Below are positions 10,059-18,438 of a stretch of DNA of 64,000 nt, piece by piece; positions within the stretch are counted from its first letter, which is position 1, and the number at the start of each line of letters is the position of its first letter. This DNA is from DASSLY01 sp035689185 (lineage in GTDB: Bacteria > Actinomycetota > Actinomycetes > Actinomycetales > Dermatophilaceae), in contig DASSLY010000021.1 of the NCBI GenBank assembly GCA_035689185.1, positions 1-64,000 of the forward strand, read 5' to 3'. The notes beneath the pieces were generated by a model, which worked only from the letters and a program-made list of their open reading frames with translations, was not told the origin of the DNA and ran no database searches. Made by a program: the position numbers and the translations under genes.

Positions 10059-11417
10059 GTGCAGACGTCGATGCTGCTGGGGCTGCTCCTCACCCGGGCG
10101 GCATGGCGCCGGCGGGACCGATGGACGGCCGGGCAGATCGCCGGCCACCAGCAGGCCGAGCTGCAGCGGCTGCGCAGCTTCGCCTACCGCCGGTCACCGT
10201 TCTACCGCCGCCATCACGCGGGCCTGCTGACCGCCCCCCTGTCGGAGCTGCCGCCTGTCACCAAGACCGACCTGATGGAGCACTTCGGCGACGTCTCGAC
10301 GGTGAAGGGCGTTCAGCTCGCCGCAGTCGAACGGCATCTTCTTGAGCTGGTCGAAAACGGCGGCGACCCGGGCGCACCGTGGCAGGGTAGGTGGTGGACC
10401 GCTGCCACCGCGGGCACGACCGGGCGGCGTGGTGTCTTCGTCTGGGGCCGGCGCGAGTGGCAGACGATTATCGCCTCCTACGCGCGGGCCAACGACTGGG
10501 CCGGCGTCGGCGTGGACCTGCGGCGCCCGCTGCGGGTGGCGGTCGTCAGCTCCCTGGTTCCCACCCACCAGTCCGCCGTGGTGGGAGCCACCCTGAGCTC
10601 GCGCCTGGTTCCCACCCTCAGGCTTGACGCCGCAGACCCCATCCGCGTCAACACCGCCCGCCTCGACGCCTTCCGGCCGGACGTGCTCGTCGGGTATGCC
10701 TCGTCTTTGCGAGCGCTCGCCGCCGAACAGCAGGACGGCCGCCTCCAGATCTCGCCGAAAGCCGTCTTCTCCGCGTCGGAGGCGCTGTCGCGCGAAGCCG
10801 AAGCCACCATGGACAGGGCGTGGGGCGCCCCGCCGTTCGACGTCTACGCGGCCACGGAGACCGCCGGAATCGCCTCCCCGTGCACCAACCGGACGCGTCA
10901 CCTCTATGAGGACCTGCTGATCGCCGAGCCCGTCGACCAGGCCGACCACCCGGTCCCGGCCGGCACGGTGGGAGCCAAGCTCTTGGTCACGGTGCTGTTC
11001 TCGCGGACGCTGCCGTTGATCCGCTACGAGATCTCCGACCGTGTCGCCGTGGGCGCCCGAGGATGTCCCTGCGGGCGGGCGTTTTCGGCAGTCACGCAGA
11101 TCGAGGGCCGTGCCGAGGACGTGCTGGACTTCTCGGGCTCCGGGGACGCCGTCTCGGTCCACCCCATCGTCTTCCACAACGCGCTTGACCCGCTCGCGCC
11201 GGCCGGCTGGCAGATCGTGCAGGAGCCGGGGCAACTCCGCCTGCTGGTCGTGGCCGAGGAGGGCGAGGTCACCCCCGCGGCGGGGGCTGCCGTGGAAGCC
11301 GCCCTGCGCCGGGCCGGAGTAGCGAACGTCCCGGTCGTCGTCGAGCAGATCCCGGCCCTGCGGCGCACACCGCTGGGCAAGGCGCCGCTCATCACCAGGC
11401 GAGTGGAGCCCCGATAG
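10059..11417 (+). CDS. PaaK-like adenylate-forming CoA ligase family protein
   Basis: The product has about 452 residues from GTG 10059 (ATG 10071 is an alternative), starting 5-17 bases after the ATPase gene. It resembles phenylacetate-CoA ligase and coenzyme F390 synthetase proteins. The N-terminal SPFYRRH is followed by the PPVTKTDL motif, a T/G-rich nucleotide loop (TAATAGTTGRRGVFVW), YAATETAGIASPC and IRYEISDRV. Family members activate an aryl or other carboxylate with ATP. The substrate cannot be read from sequence. The cysteine-bearing GARGCPCGRAFSAV near the C-terminus is typical of the family. Co-transcription with the copper genes is likely from spacing, but a functional link is unproven. 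Confidence 0.78.
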   Translation: MQTSMLLGLLLTRAAWRRRDRWTAGQIAGHQQAELQRLRSFAYRRSPFYRRHHAGLLTAPLSELPPVTKTDLMEHFGDVSTVKGVQLAAVERHLLELVENGGDPGAPWQGRWWTAATAGTTGRRGVFVWGRREWQTIIASYARANDWAGVGVDLRRPLRVAVVSSLVPTHQSAVVGATLSSRLVPTLRLDAADPIRVNTARLDAFRPDVLVGYASSLRALAAEQQDGRLQISPKAVFSASEALSREAEATMDRAWGAPPFDVYAATETAGIASPCTNRTRHLYEDLLIAEPVDQADHPVPAGTVGAKLLVTVLFSRTLPLIRYEISDRVAVGARGCPCGRAFSAVTQIEGRAEDVLDFSGSGDAVSVHPIVFHNALDPLAPAGWQIVQEPGQLRLLVVAEEGEVTPAAGAAVEAALRRAGVANVPVVVEQIPALRRTPLGKAPLITRRVEPR

Positions 11418-11491
11418 CCGCCGCCGGCGATCCCGGCCCTGCGGCGCGCACCGCCGGGCAAGGCGCCGCTCATCACCAGACGACCGGAGCA
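11348..11491 (+). repeat. Direct duplication of the 3' end of the PaaK-like gene
   Basis: About 62 bases ending the ligase gene (from GATCCCGGCCCTGCGGCG) recur 80 bases downstream at 11429-11491 with only a few mismatches. The second copy lies outside the gene, between it and the convergent decarboxylase. It looks like a recent local duplication that has begun to diverge. Confidence 0.85.
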
Positions 11492-11533
11492 TGGCCGCCG
11501 CCGGTCGCCGGACCCGAGCTGCCTTCCGCGGCG

Positions 11534-12922
11534 TCAGGTCGTCGAGCTGAGCATCTCGTTCACCCGGCCGGCCTGCGTCGCCGGGTTCACGAACGCCAGC
11601 CGGAGCACCGTGCGACCGCGCCACCGGGTCGGCAGGCACAGCATCTGGCCGGCGTGCGCCAACCGGTCGGACCAGGCGTGGTAGTCCGCTTCGGACCAGC
11701 CGGGCCGCTCGAACAGCAGCACCGAAAGCTCCGGCTCCTGCACCAGCCGCAGCGTCGGGCTGGCGCGGATGTGGTCGGCCACCGCCGCGGCTGTGGCCAG
11801 CGTCTGCTCGACCGCCGCGGCATACCGGTCCGTGCCGTGCACGGCCAGGCTGAACCAGAACGGCAGCCCGCGTGCCCGCCGCGACAGGTGCACGGCCAGG
11901 TCGGCCGGGTTCCACGCCTCCCGGTCGATGCGGTCCAGGTAGCTCGCGTGCTGACTGTGCGCCGCTCGGGCGACCTCGGGGTCGCGGTAGAGCAGGGCAC
12001 AGCAGTCGTAGGGAGCGAACAGCCATTTGTGCGGGTCGACGATGAAGCTGTCCGCCCGCTCGATCCCAGCGAACCGGGCCCGGGCGCTGGGCGCGGCCAG
12101 CGCCGCGCCCCCGTAGGCGCCGTCCACGTGCAGCCAGACGTCGAAGTCCTCGCACACCTCGGCGACGTCGGCCAGGTCGTCGATGATGCCCGCGTTGGTC
12201 GTCCCGGCCGACGCCACCACGGCGAACACGTCGGGGTGGCGCTGCAGCGCGCCGCGCAGGGCCGGCCCGGTCAGGTGGCCGCGGTCGTCCTCCTCCACCA
12301 CGACCACGTCGGCGTCCATCACCGACGCCGCCGACACGATCGAGGAGTGGGCGTCGGCGGAGCACGCCAGCTGCCATCGGCCACCGGCTGGGCCGCCCCG
12401 CCGGGCCCGGGCAGCCTGCCGGCCGGCCACCAGGGCGGAGAGGTTGCCGAGCGTGCCGCCGGACACGAAGCACCCGCCTGCCGACGCCGGCCAGCCGAGG
12501 AGTCCGACCAGCCAGGCCAGCGCCTGGTTCTCCGCGAAGACGGCCCCGGCGCCGGCCTCCCAGGTGCCGGCGAAGATGTTGTGGCTGCTGACGACGGCGT
12601 CGAAGGCCAGCGCGGCGCGAGTCGGTGCGGCCGGGATGTAGGCCAGGTTGTGCGGGTCGTCCTGGGCGCGTGTCGCCGGGGCGATGACCTCTTCGAAGAC
12701 CCGCAGCGCGGCGTCGGCTCCGATGCCCGCCGGCGTGACCGTCGGCCCGGCCGCGGCCGCCAGCTCGGAGGCGGGCCGGGCGGTCGACTTCGGGTCGGAA
12801 GGCCGGCTGATCCGCCGCCCCGCCAGCGCGACCGCGTCCGCGGCGGCGTGGCTCTCGTCTCCCCAGATGCCGGCCGCCGCGACGCCCACCGCCGGTCGGG
12901 TCGACGAGTCCGCAGCCCTCAC
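11534..12922 (-). CDS. PLP-dependent group II amino-acid decarboxylase-like enzyme
   Basis: The 462-residue cytoplasmic enzyme resembles aromatic amino-acid/glutamate decarboxylases. Visible are the glycine-rich GGCFVSGGTLGN, the cofactor-stacking region ADAHSS, the aspartate in HVDGAYGG that contacts the pyridine nitrogen, and the PLP lysine in DSFIVDPHKWLF. The C-terminal LSVLLFERPG and WRGRTVLRLAFVNP segments are typical of the family. GTG 12922 is chosen because AGGAGG lies about eight bases upstream; an ATG at 12967 is also in frame. The substrate is unknown. It is convergent to the PaaK-like gene and divergent from the tautomerase gene. Confidence 0.85.
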   Translation of the reverse strand: MRAADSSTRPAVGVAAAGIWGDESHAAADAVALAGRRISRPSDPKSTARPASELAAAAGPTVTPAGIGADAALRVFEEVIAPATRAQDDPHNLAYIPAAPTRAALAFDAVVSSHNIFAGTWEAGAGAVFAENQALAWLVGLLGWPASAGGCFVSGGTLGNLSALVAGRQAARARRGGPAGGRWQLACSADAHSSIVSAASVMDADVVVVEEDDRGHLTGPALRGALQRHPDVFAVVASAGTTNAGIIDDLADVAEVCEDFDVWLHVDGAYGGAALAAPSARARFAGIERADSFIVDPHKWLFAPYDCCALLYRDPEVARAAHSQHASYLDRIDREAWNPADLAVHLSRRARGLPFWFSLAVHGTDRYAAAVEQTLATAAAVADHIRASPTLRLVQEPELSVLLFERPGWSEADYHAWSDRLAHAGQMLCLPTRWRGRTVLRLAFVNPATQAGRVNEMLSSTT

Positions 12923-13094
12923 CGGTGACCTCCTGCCGCCTTCGCCGCCCCGTCGCGGCCAAGCCACGATGCTAGAGCCTGCGCCGCCCCAGGCAGCCCG
13001 TCGCGCACCCCCGGTGGCCCGTATGCCGGGCGCGCGCCACCCAGCCGCCCGTCCCGTCGCGGACGCCGCCGGGCTCTGTTCCGGGCTGGCATGT

Positions 13095-13130
13095 TAGAAT
13101 GTATAGACAAACTGGAAGGGATCTGCCCGT
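13095..13130 (+). promoter_or_regulatory. Candidate promoter and GntR-type operator before the tautomerase
   Basis: An AT-rich island in GC-rich DNA contains TAGAAT (13095-13100), similar to a -10 box, directly followed by GTATAGAC (13101-13108). The latter fits the GT-N-TA-N-AC consensus known for HutC-type GntR regulators. GGAAGGGA then forms the RBS before ATG 13131. This is a prediction from pattern only. Confidence 0.4.
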
Positions 13131-13523
13131 ATGCCACTTGTCCGGATCGACCTGATCGAGGGCCGCAGTGACGACCAGGTCGCCGCCATCATGCAGCAGG
13201 TCCACGAGGCCGTGGTGGCCTGCTTCGAGGTGCCGGAGCGGGACCGCTATCAGATCGTCAGTCAGCATCGGCCCAGCCATGTCGTGCTCGAGGACACCGG
13301 GCTGGGCTTCGAGCGCACCCGGGACGCCGTGGTGATCAGCGTGACCAGCCGTCGCCGGTCCACGGCCAGCAAGCAGGCGTTCTACCGGGACGTGACCGCG
13401 CGCCTCGGCCGGGTAGCCGGCGTCAAGCCGACCGACGTGCTCATCAGCATCGTGGAGAACGGCGACGCCGACTGGTCCTTCGCCGACGGCGAGGCGCAGT
13501 TCCTGACCGGCGCTCTCGACTGA
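13131..13523 (+). CDS. Tautomerase-superfamily protein
   Basis: The 130-residue protein starts MPLVRIDLIEG, leaving Pro-1 as the catalytic base/acid after Met removal, the hallmark of the superfamily. The length and the segment EVPERDRYQIVSQH fit the two-unit MSAD/cis-CaaD-like or general 'tautomerase family' proteins rather than the ~60-residue 4-OT. The later VVISVTSRRRS and KPTDVLISIVENGDADWSFADG segments are also typical. The start is fixed by GGAAGGGA upstream. The gene has its own promoter region with a GntR-like operator. The substrate is unknown, perhaps a halogenated or unsaturated acid. Confidence 0.85.
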   Translation: MPLVRIDLIEGRSDDQVAAIMQQVHEAVVACFEVPERDRYQIVSQHRPSHVVLEDTGLGFERTRDAVVISVTSRRRSTASKQAFYRDVTARLGRVAGVKPTDVLISIVENGDADWSFADGEAQFLTGALD

Positions 13524-13533
13524 GGCGGGCGCC

Positions 13534-14940
13534 GGGACGGCAACCGTGACGGCTAGGTGGTCGCCATGGCAGCCGACCCGCCGTCACGGTGGACGTCCCG
13601 GGCCGAGCAAGGCCCCCACGCAGCCGACCCACCGCCACGACAGCCCACCCAGGGAAGGCCGCAACCCCAGCGCTCGCACGACCCCCGCCGGGACGGCAAC
13701 CGTGACGGCCAGCTGGTCGCCATGGCAGCCGTCCCGCCGTCACGACGGCCGTCCCGGGCCGAGCAGTGTCGCCGACGCAGCCGACCCGCCGTCACGACGG
13801 CCGTCCCGGGCCGGGCAAGGCCCCGACGCGGCCGACCCACCGCCACGACAGCTCACCCAGGGAAGGCCGCAACCCCAGCGCTCGCACGACCCCCACCGGG
13901 ACGGCAACCGTGACGGCCAGCTGGTCGCCATGGCAGCCGACCCGCCGTCACGACGGCCGTCCCGGGCCGAGCAAGGCCCCGACGCGGCCGACCCGCCGCC
14001 ACGACAGCTCACCCAAGAAAGGCCGCAACCCCCGGCTCGCACGACCCCCGCCGGGACGGCAACCGTGACGGCCAGCTGGTCGCCATGGCAGCCGACCCAC
14101 CGCCACGGCGGCCGTCCCGGGCCGAGCAGGGGCCGGACGCAGGCGACTCACCGCCACGACAGCTCACCCGGGAAAGGCCGCAAACCCGGCGCCCGCACGA
14201 CCCCCACCGGGACGGCAACCGTGACGGCCAACTGGTCGCCATGGCAGCCGACCCGCCGTCACGGCGGCCGTCCCGGGCCGGGCAGGGCCCCGACGCAGCC
14301 GACCCACCGCCACGACAGCTCACCCAGGGAAGGCCGCAAACCCAGCGCTCGCACGACCCCCACCGGGACGGCAACCGTGACGGCCAGCTGGTCGCCATGG
14401 CAGCCGTCCCGCCGTCACGACGGCCGTCCCGGGCCGAGCAGGGCCCCGACGCAGCCGACCCGCCGTCACGGCGGACGTCCCGGGCCGGGCAGGGCCCCGA
14501 CGCAGCCGACCCACCGCCACAACAGCTCACCCGGGGAAGGCCGCAACCCCGGCGCCCGCACGACCCCCACCGGGACGTCAACCGTGACGGCCAGCTGGTC
14601 GCCATGGCAGCCGTCCCGCCGTCACGACGGCCGTCCCGGGCCGAGCAGTGTCGCCGACGCAGCCGACCCGCCGTCACGACGGCCGTCCCGGGCCGAGCAG
14701 GGCCCCGACGCAGCCGATCCGCCGCCACGACAGCTCACCCAGAGAAGGCCGCAACCCCAGCGCTCGCCCGACCCCCGCCGGGACGGCAACCGTGACGGCC
14801 AGCTGGTCGCCATGGCAGCCGACCCCGCCACGACGGCCGTCCCGGGCCGAGCAGGGCCCCGACGCAGCCGACCCACCGCCACGGTGGCCGTCGCGGGCTG
14901 ATCAGGGTCGCCGGCCCGGGACGGCCAAGGCCCCGACGCA
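13534..14940. repeat. Tandem-repeat array of 52-bp subunits in ~156- and ~208-bp units
   Basis: The landmark GGGACGGCAACCGTGACGG recurs at 13534, 13690, 13898, 14053, 14209, 14364, 14572 and 14779 (with one base changed at 14572). Spacings are about 156, 208, 155, 156, 155, 208 and 207 bases, i.e. three or four times 52. The extra 52 bases in the longer units are another copy of the CCGCCGTCACGACGGCCGTC block. Within each unit the landmark is nearly complementary to the CCGTCACGACGGCCGTCCC block, so strong hairpins are possible. Several frames are open through it only because it lacks TA-rich codons. I see no RBS-supported gene. It sits between the 3' ends of converging genes. Confidence 0.95.
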
Positions 14941-14948
14941 GCCCGAGG

Positions 14949-15659
14949 TCAGGAGAGACTGGTCAGGATCAGCGGTATGCCGCTGGTGGCGAGCCCCAGC
15001 GCGAGCAGCACGGTGTCGCCCCGGTGCCAGGGAGCCGGCTCCGCCCAGGTCCGGTGCCGGCCGGTGGTGGCGAAGCCGCGCGCGTCCATCGCCTCGGCCA
15101 TCCGGGCGGCCCGGCGAAGGCCGGAGACGAGCAGGCCGAAGGTGAGTGCACCGCTCTGCCGCACCAGGCCGACCGGGGACCGGCGCGCACCGAGGCCGCG
15201 CACCCGGCGGGCGCGTTCCAGTGACCGCCAGTCGGCGGCCAGGTCGCCGAGCCGCCCAAGTGACGCGACGGAGGCCACCACCGGCCGGGCCGGCAGATGC
15301 AGCCGCTGGGCCAGGTGGTCGCCCAGAACGGTGGCCTCGACGTGGCCGAGCAGCAGCGCCCCAGGCAGGGTGAAGAAGACGATGCGCAGGAACGCGGTCG
15401 CCGCCGTTTGCGCCGACCGCGGCTCACCCAACAGCCAGGCCGACCAGGCGACGGTGAGACCCGCCAGCACCGCCACTCCCAACCGCACCAGGGTCGCCGG
15501 GTCGGGCCGAAACGCCAGCGGGGCCAGGCCTAGTTGGACCCCGACTGCGACCAGGCCGACCCGCAGGTCGTGTATCCACAGCGACCCCACCAGCGCCAGC
15601 AGGGTGACCGCCAGGATCGACAGCGGGCCACACCGCGAGACCGGCGGCCAACCGGTCAC
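14949..15659 (-). CDS. ECF transporter transmembrane (T) component
   Basis: The 236-residue integral membrane protein is the energy-coupling T subunit that links the substrate-binding S protein to the ATPases. Hydrophobic segments include ILAVTLLALVGSLWIHDLR, VAVLAGLTVAWSAWLL and FLRIVFFTLPGALLLG, plus one near the C-terminus. The two coupling motifs of the family, with the pattern A-R-G/R-x-R-G, are seen as SLERARRVRGLGARRSP and MAEAMDARGFATTG. GTG 15659 overlaps the stop of the ATPase gene (GTGA), so it is the last gene of the ECF operon. The neighbouring YkoE-like S component and TPP riboswitch point to a thiamine-precursor transporter. Confidence 0.87.
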   Translation of the reverse strand: MTGWPPVSRCGPLSILAVTLLALVGSLWIHDLRVGLVAVGVQLGLAPLAFRPDPATLVRLGVAVLAGLTVAWSAWLLGEPRSAQTAATAFLRIVFFTLPGALLLGHVEATVLGDHLAQRLHLPARPVVASVASLGRLGDLAADWRSLERARRVRGLGARRSPVGLVRQSGALTFGLLVSGLRRAARMAEAMDARGFATTGRHRTWAEPAPWHRGDTVLLALGLATSGIPLILTSLS

Positions 15660-17224
15660 GTCGGGACCCGCGCAGTCGAGGCCGGCGCTGCCGAGGCCGT
15701 CGCGGTCGAGGCCGTCACGCGCGGCGCCGGCGCGGTCGAGCCCGGCACGCCGCCAACGGAGACCGGCGCGCCCGGCGCCGGCCCGCCAGTGACCCGGCCG
15801 GCGTCGAGCCGGACCACCTCGTCGGCCATGGCGGCCACCGCGAGCCGGTCGTGGGTCGCCAGCCCGACGGCGCAGCCGGCGTCGCGAGCCGCCCCGAGCA
15901 GCCCCGTCACCGCCGCCCACGTGAGCCGGTCCTGGCCGACCGTGGGCTCGTCGGCGAGCAGCACGTCCGGCCCGTGCGCGAGCGCGGTCACGACCGCCAG
16001 CCGTCTCTGCTCCCCGCCGGACAGGGTGTGCGGGTTGGCGTCCAGCAGCCCGCTCAGCCCCATCGTCTCGGCCAGCCCACCCACCCGGGCGGCCAGCCAG
16101 GCCGGGTCCCGCCCGAGCACCCGACCGGTCACCTGCAGTTCCTCCGCGACGGTGTGCCGGACGATGGTGTGCTCGGCTTCCTGTGGCACCCAGCCCACCC
16201 GTCGGGCCAGGTCGGCCGAACCCCACCGGTATGCCGGCCGGTCCAGACCGCGGCGAAGCCCTGGCGAGGCCACCACCTCACCGGTCGTGGGGCGCAGCAG
16301 CCCGCCCAGCACCTGCACCAGGGTCGACTTGCCGGCGCCGCTGGGCCCCGTCAGCGCCACCAGCCGGCCGGACGCCAGGTCGGCGTCCACCCCGGACAGG
16401 GCCCAACGCGGCCCGTGTCGGACGCCGACCTGGTGTGCGGACAGGTTCACCGGTCCGGCGGCGAAGGCGGACACCAGCGCCCGGTCCACGTCCACCGGCG
16501 ACGGCGGGTCCAGCCCGGGCACCCACACGCCCTGCGCCGCCAGGGCGGCGCCGAGTTCGGCCAGCGTCGACCCGGCGGGCCCGTCGGCGCCGACCCGGCC
16601 GTCGCGGTCCAGGACGACCAGCCGGTCCGCGGCAGCCAGCCACGGGGTGAGGTGGTGCTCGACGAGGACCGTGGTGGCACCGGCCGCAGCCGCCGCCTCC
16701 AGCACTGCGGCCCGCACGGCCGCAGCGTTGGCGGGGTCGAGCATCGAGGTCGGCTCGTCCAGCAGCAGCAGCCCCGGGCGCAGTGCGACCACGCCGGCCA
16801 GCGCCAGCCGCTGGCGCTCGCCGCCGGACAGCCGGGCGACCAGGTGTTCGGTGCCGTAGGGGAACCGCACCGCGGCCAGCACGGCGCGCACCCGCTCCCA
16901 CATCTGCCGCCGCGGGACCCCGGCGTTCTCCAGGCCGAACGCCACGTCCCGCCCGGCCCGCCGGGTCACCAGCGCGTCGCTGGGGTCCTGCAGCAGCAGC
17001 CCGGCCGGGGCAGGACGGGCGACCGACCCGCCATACCGGCCGTTGTGGTTGCCCTGCAGGACACCGGCCAGCGCCCGCAGCAACGTCGACTTGCCGGACC
17101 CGCTGGGGCCGGCGAGCAGCACCCGCTGGCCGGCCGGGACGACCAGGTCGATGCCGTTCAGCACCGGCTTGGACCGCCCGACCGGCTGCCAGGTCAGCCC
17201 CGCGACCCGCAGCTCAGCCGGCAC
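15656..17224 (-). CDS. ECF transporter ATPase with two fused ATP-binding domains (YkoD-like)
   Basis: The 522-residue protein carries two complete ABC ATPase domains in tandem. The first Walker A is GPSGSGKST (about residue 40), with signature LSGGERQRLALAG and Walker B LLLLDEPTSMLDP. The second has GPSGAGKSTLVQV, LSGGEQRRLAVV and VLLADEPTVGQD. This is the EcfA1-EcfA2 fusion seen in YkoD of HMP/thiamine transporters. It overlaps the S-component gene by 11 bases and the T-component gene by four, so the three are one operon. An alanine/threonine-rich C-terminal tail is low complexity. Confidence 0.92.
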   Translation of the reverse strand: MPAELRVAGLTWQPVGRSKPVLNGIDLVVPAGQRVLLAGPSGSGKSTLLRALAGVLQGNHNGRYGGSVARPAPAGLLLQDPSDALVTRRAGRDVAFGLENAGVPRRQMWERVRAVLAAVRFPYGTEHLVARLSGGERQRLALAGVVALRPGLLLLDEPTSMLDPANAAAVRAAVLEAAAAAGATTVLVEHHLTPWLAAADRLVVLDRDGRVGADGPAGSTLAELGAALAAQGVWVPGLDPPSPVDVDRALVSAFAAGPVNLSAHQVGVRHGPRWALSGVDADLASGRLVALTGPSGAGKSTLVQVLGGLLRPTTGEVVASPGLRRGLDRPAYRWGSADLARRVGWVPQEAEHTIVRHTVAEELQVTGRVLGRDPAWLAARVGGLAETMGLSGLLDANPHTLSGGEQRRLAVVTALAHGPDVLLADEPTVGQDRLTWAAVTGLLGAARDAGCAVGLATHDRLAVAAMADEVVRLDAGRVTGGPAPGAPVSVGGVPGSTAPAPRVTASTATASAAPASTARVPT

Positions 17225-17867
17225 GCGAGGCGTGGTGCTCCACTCCGGGCGGGAACGCGTCGAGGACCCCCGTGCGGGCCAATGCCCTGACCAGGAGCCA
17301 GGCGAGCAGGCCGGAGATCACCACTCCGGACAGGGCGAACAGGGCGAAGTAGGTCCACTGCCAGGCGGGTGTCCAGTCGCTCCAGTAGGCGTGGAACTCA
17401 TAGGCCACGCACTCCAGGAAGGCGGCCAGGACGGCGCCCAGCGCGGCCTGCGGCACCCCGAACCGGCGGTAGAGGAACAGCGCGAACCCCAGCTCGACCC
17501 CGAGGCCCTGCAGCGCGCCGGACACCAGCGTGCCCGCGCCCCACTGGCCGGCGAGCAGCATCTCGACGGTGGCGCCGACCATCTCGGCGAGGATCGCGGC
17601 GCCCGGCCGGCGGACCACCAGGGCCGCGATGGCCGCCGCGAGGAACCAGACGCCGCCGGTGAGCCCGGCCAACGGCGGGAAGCCCTTCCACGCGGCCTCG
17701 ATCACCCCGTAGAAGGCGCCCCACAGGCGGAACACGACGCCGATGGCGACGCCGATGGTGGCGGCGGTGACCAGGTCGACCGTGCGCCAGTGGAACAGGT
17801 TCCCGGCCGCCGTCGCTGTCGCCGCGGACCCGGAGGCGCCGGGTGGCGCCGGGTGATGAGTGGTCAT
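17214..17867 (-). CDS. ECF substrate-binding (S) component, YkoE-like, thiamine precursor uptake
   Basis: The 217-residue membrane protein has the YkoE features. These are FHWRTVDLVTAATIGVAIGV, the WGAFYGVIEAAWKGFPPLAG loop, AEMVGATVEMLLAGQWG and a C-terminal helix pair. YkoE with YkoD and YkoC forms the predicted hydroxymethylpyrimidine/thiamine ECF transporter. It is the first gene after a TPP riboswitch, which agrees with this role. ATG 17867 has GAAGGG upstream. The specificity for HMP rather than thiamine is inferred from the family. Confidence 0.9.
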   Translation of the reverse strand: MTTHHPAPPGASGSAATATAAGNLFHWRTVDLVTAATIGVAIGVVFRLWGAFYGVIEAAWKGFPPLAGLTGGVWFLAAAIAALVVRRPGAAILAEMVGATVEMLLAGQWGAGTLVSGALQGLGVELGFALFLYRRFGVPQAALGAVLAAFLECVAYEFHAYWSDWTPAWQWTYFALFALSGVVISGLLAWLLVRALARTGVLDAFPPGVEHHASRAG

Positions 17868-17939
17868 GCGATTGCCCTTCTCCCGTGGTGCCCGCCTCCG
17901 TCGCTCACGGACGCGGGATGCCTACGGGGGAGGTGCGGG

Positions 17940-17965
17940 GGCGGCATACCGGCTGGTATGCCGCC
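17940..17965 (-). promoter_or_regulatory. Perfect hairpin downstream of the TPP aptamer
   Basis: GGCGGCATACC and GGTATGCCGCC form an 11-bp perfect stem with a four-base loop. It lies in the leader between the riboswitch aptamer and the first ECF gene. No T-run follows, so it is not a classical intrinsic terminator. It may belong to the expression platform or be a factor-assisted stop. The stem also contains the GGTATGCC motif common in this DNA. Confidence 0.55.
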
Positions 17966-17975
17966 GGCGCACCTG

Positions 17976-18072
17976 AGATGTCCCGACTCCCTTCGCCGGT
18001 GCTAACCGGAGCAGGTTCGAGGGTCTGCGGCGGACCGCACTCTCAGCGCTTGGGGGCGCTCCCCTGTCGTAT
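17976..18072 (-). promoter_or_regulatory. TPP riboswitch (THI element)
   Basis: On the minus strand the leader contains the conserved CTGAGAGTGCGG (P2/J2-3 region), then GACCCTCGAACCTGCTCCGG, then GTTAGCACCGGCGAAGGGAG, which is the classic THI box order and spacing. It lies 110-200 bases upstream of the YkoE-like start and should turn off thiamine-precursor uptake when thiamine pyrophosphate is plentiful. Confidence 0.95.
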
Positions 18073-18142
18073 GGCATGAACGGTACACCTTCGGCGGGGT
18101 GGCTAGGCTCTGCCCAGAGGCGTCGACGAAGGGTGGACGAGC

Positions 18143-18421
18143 GTGGGTGCGCTGGCGTGGAAGGTGCTCGGCACGGGCGCCGCGGTCGGGGCAGGACTGC
18201 TGGCGCGCAAGCTGGTGACCAGCCTGTGGAAGCTCACGACCGGCAACGAGCCGCCGGTCAACCCGGAAGACCCGACGGTGTCCTGGCAGGAGGCGATCGG
18301 CTGGGCGGTCGCCTCGGGCGCTTTCGTGGGGGTGGCCCGCTTGCTGGCCACCCGCAAGGCGGCCGACTACTACACCAAGTCCGCCGGCCACCCACCGAAG
18401 GGCATGAACGAGGTCAGCTGA
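18143..18421 (+). CDS. DUF4235 family small membrane-associated protein
   Basis: The 92-residue protein starts at GTG 18143. It has two hydrophobic stretches (ALAWKVLGTGAAVGAGLLA and WAVASGAFVGVARLLA), a central NPEDPTVSWQEAIGW and a C-terminal KAADYYTKSAGHPPKG. This layout is that of the actinobacterial DUF4235 family, whose function is unknown. It stands alone between the TPP leader (divergent) and the convergent hutI gene. Confidence 0.85.
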   Translation: MGALAWKVLGTGAAVGAGLLARKLVTSLWKLTTGNEPPVNPEDPTVSWQEAIGWAVASGAFVGVARLLATRKAADYYTKSAGHPPKGMNEVS

Positions 18422-18438
18422 GCCCGCCGCCCCGCGAG

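Noticed and set aside
10194..12962. 922-codon minus-strand open frame across two genes
   Set aside because: It covers the PaaK-like gene on the opposite strand and runs out of frame over the decarboxylase. It has no homologous motifs.
13534..14940. CRISPR array or repeat protein in the tandem-repeat region
   Set aside because: Repeats are contiguous 52-bp modules without unique spacers and there are no cas genes, so it is not CRISPR. Open frames occur in several phases and none has an RBS, so I do not call a gene.
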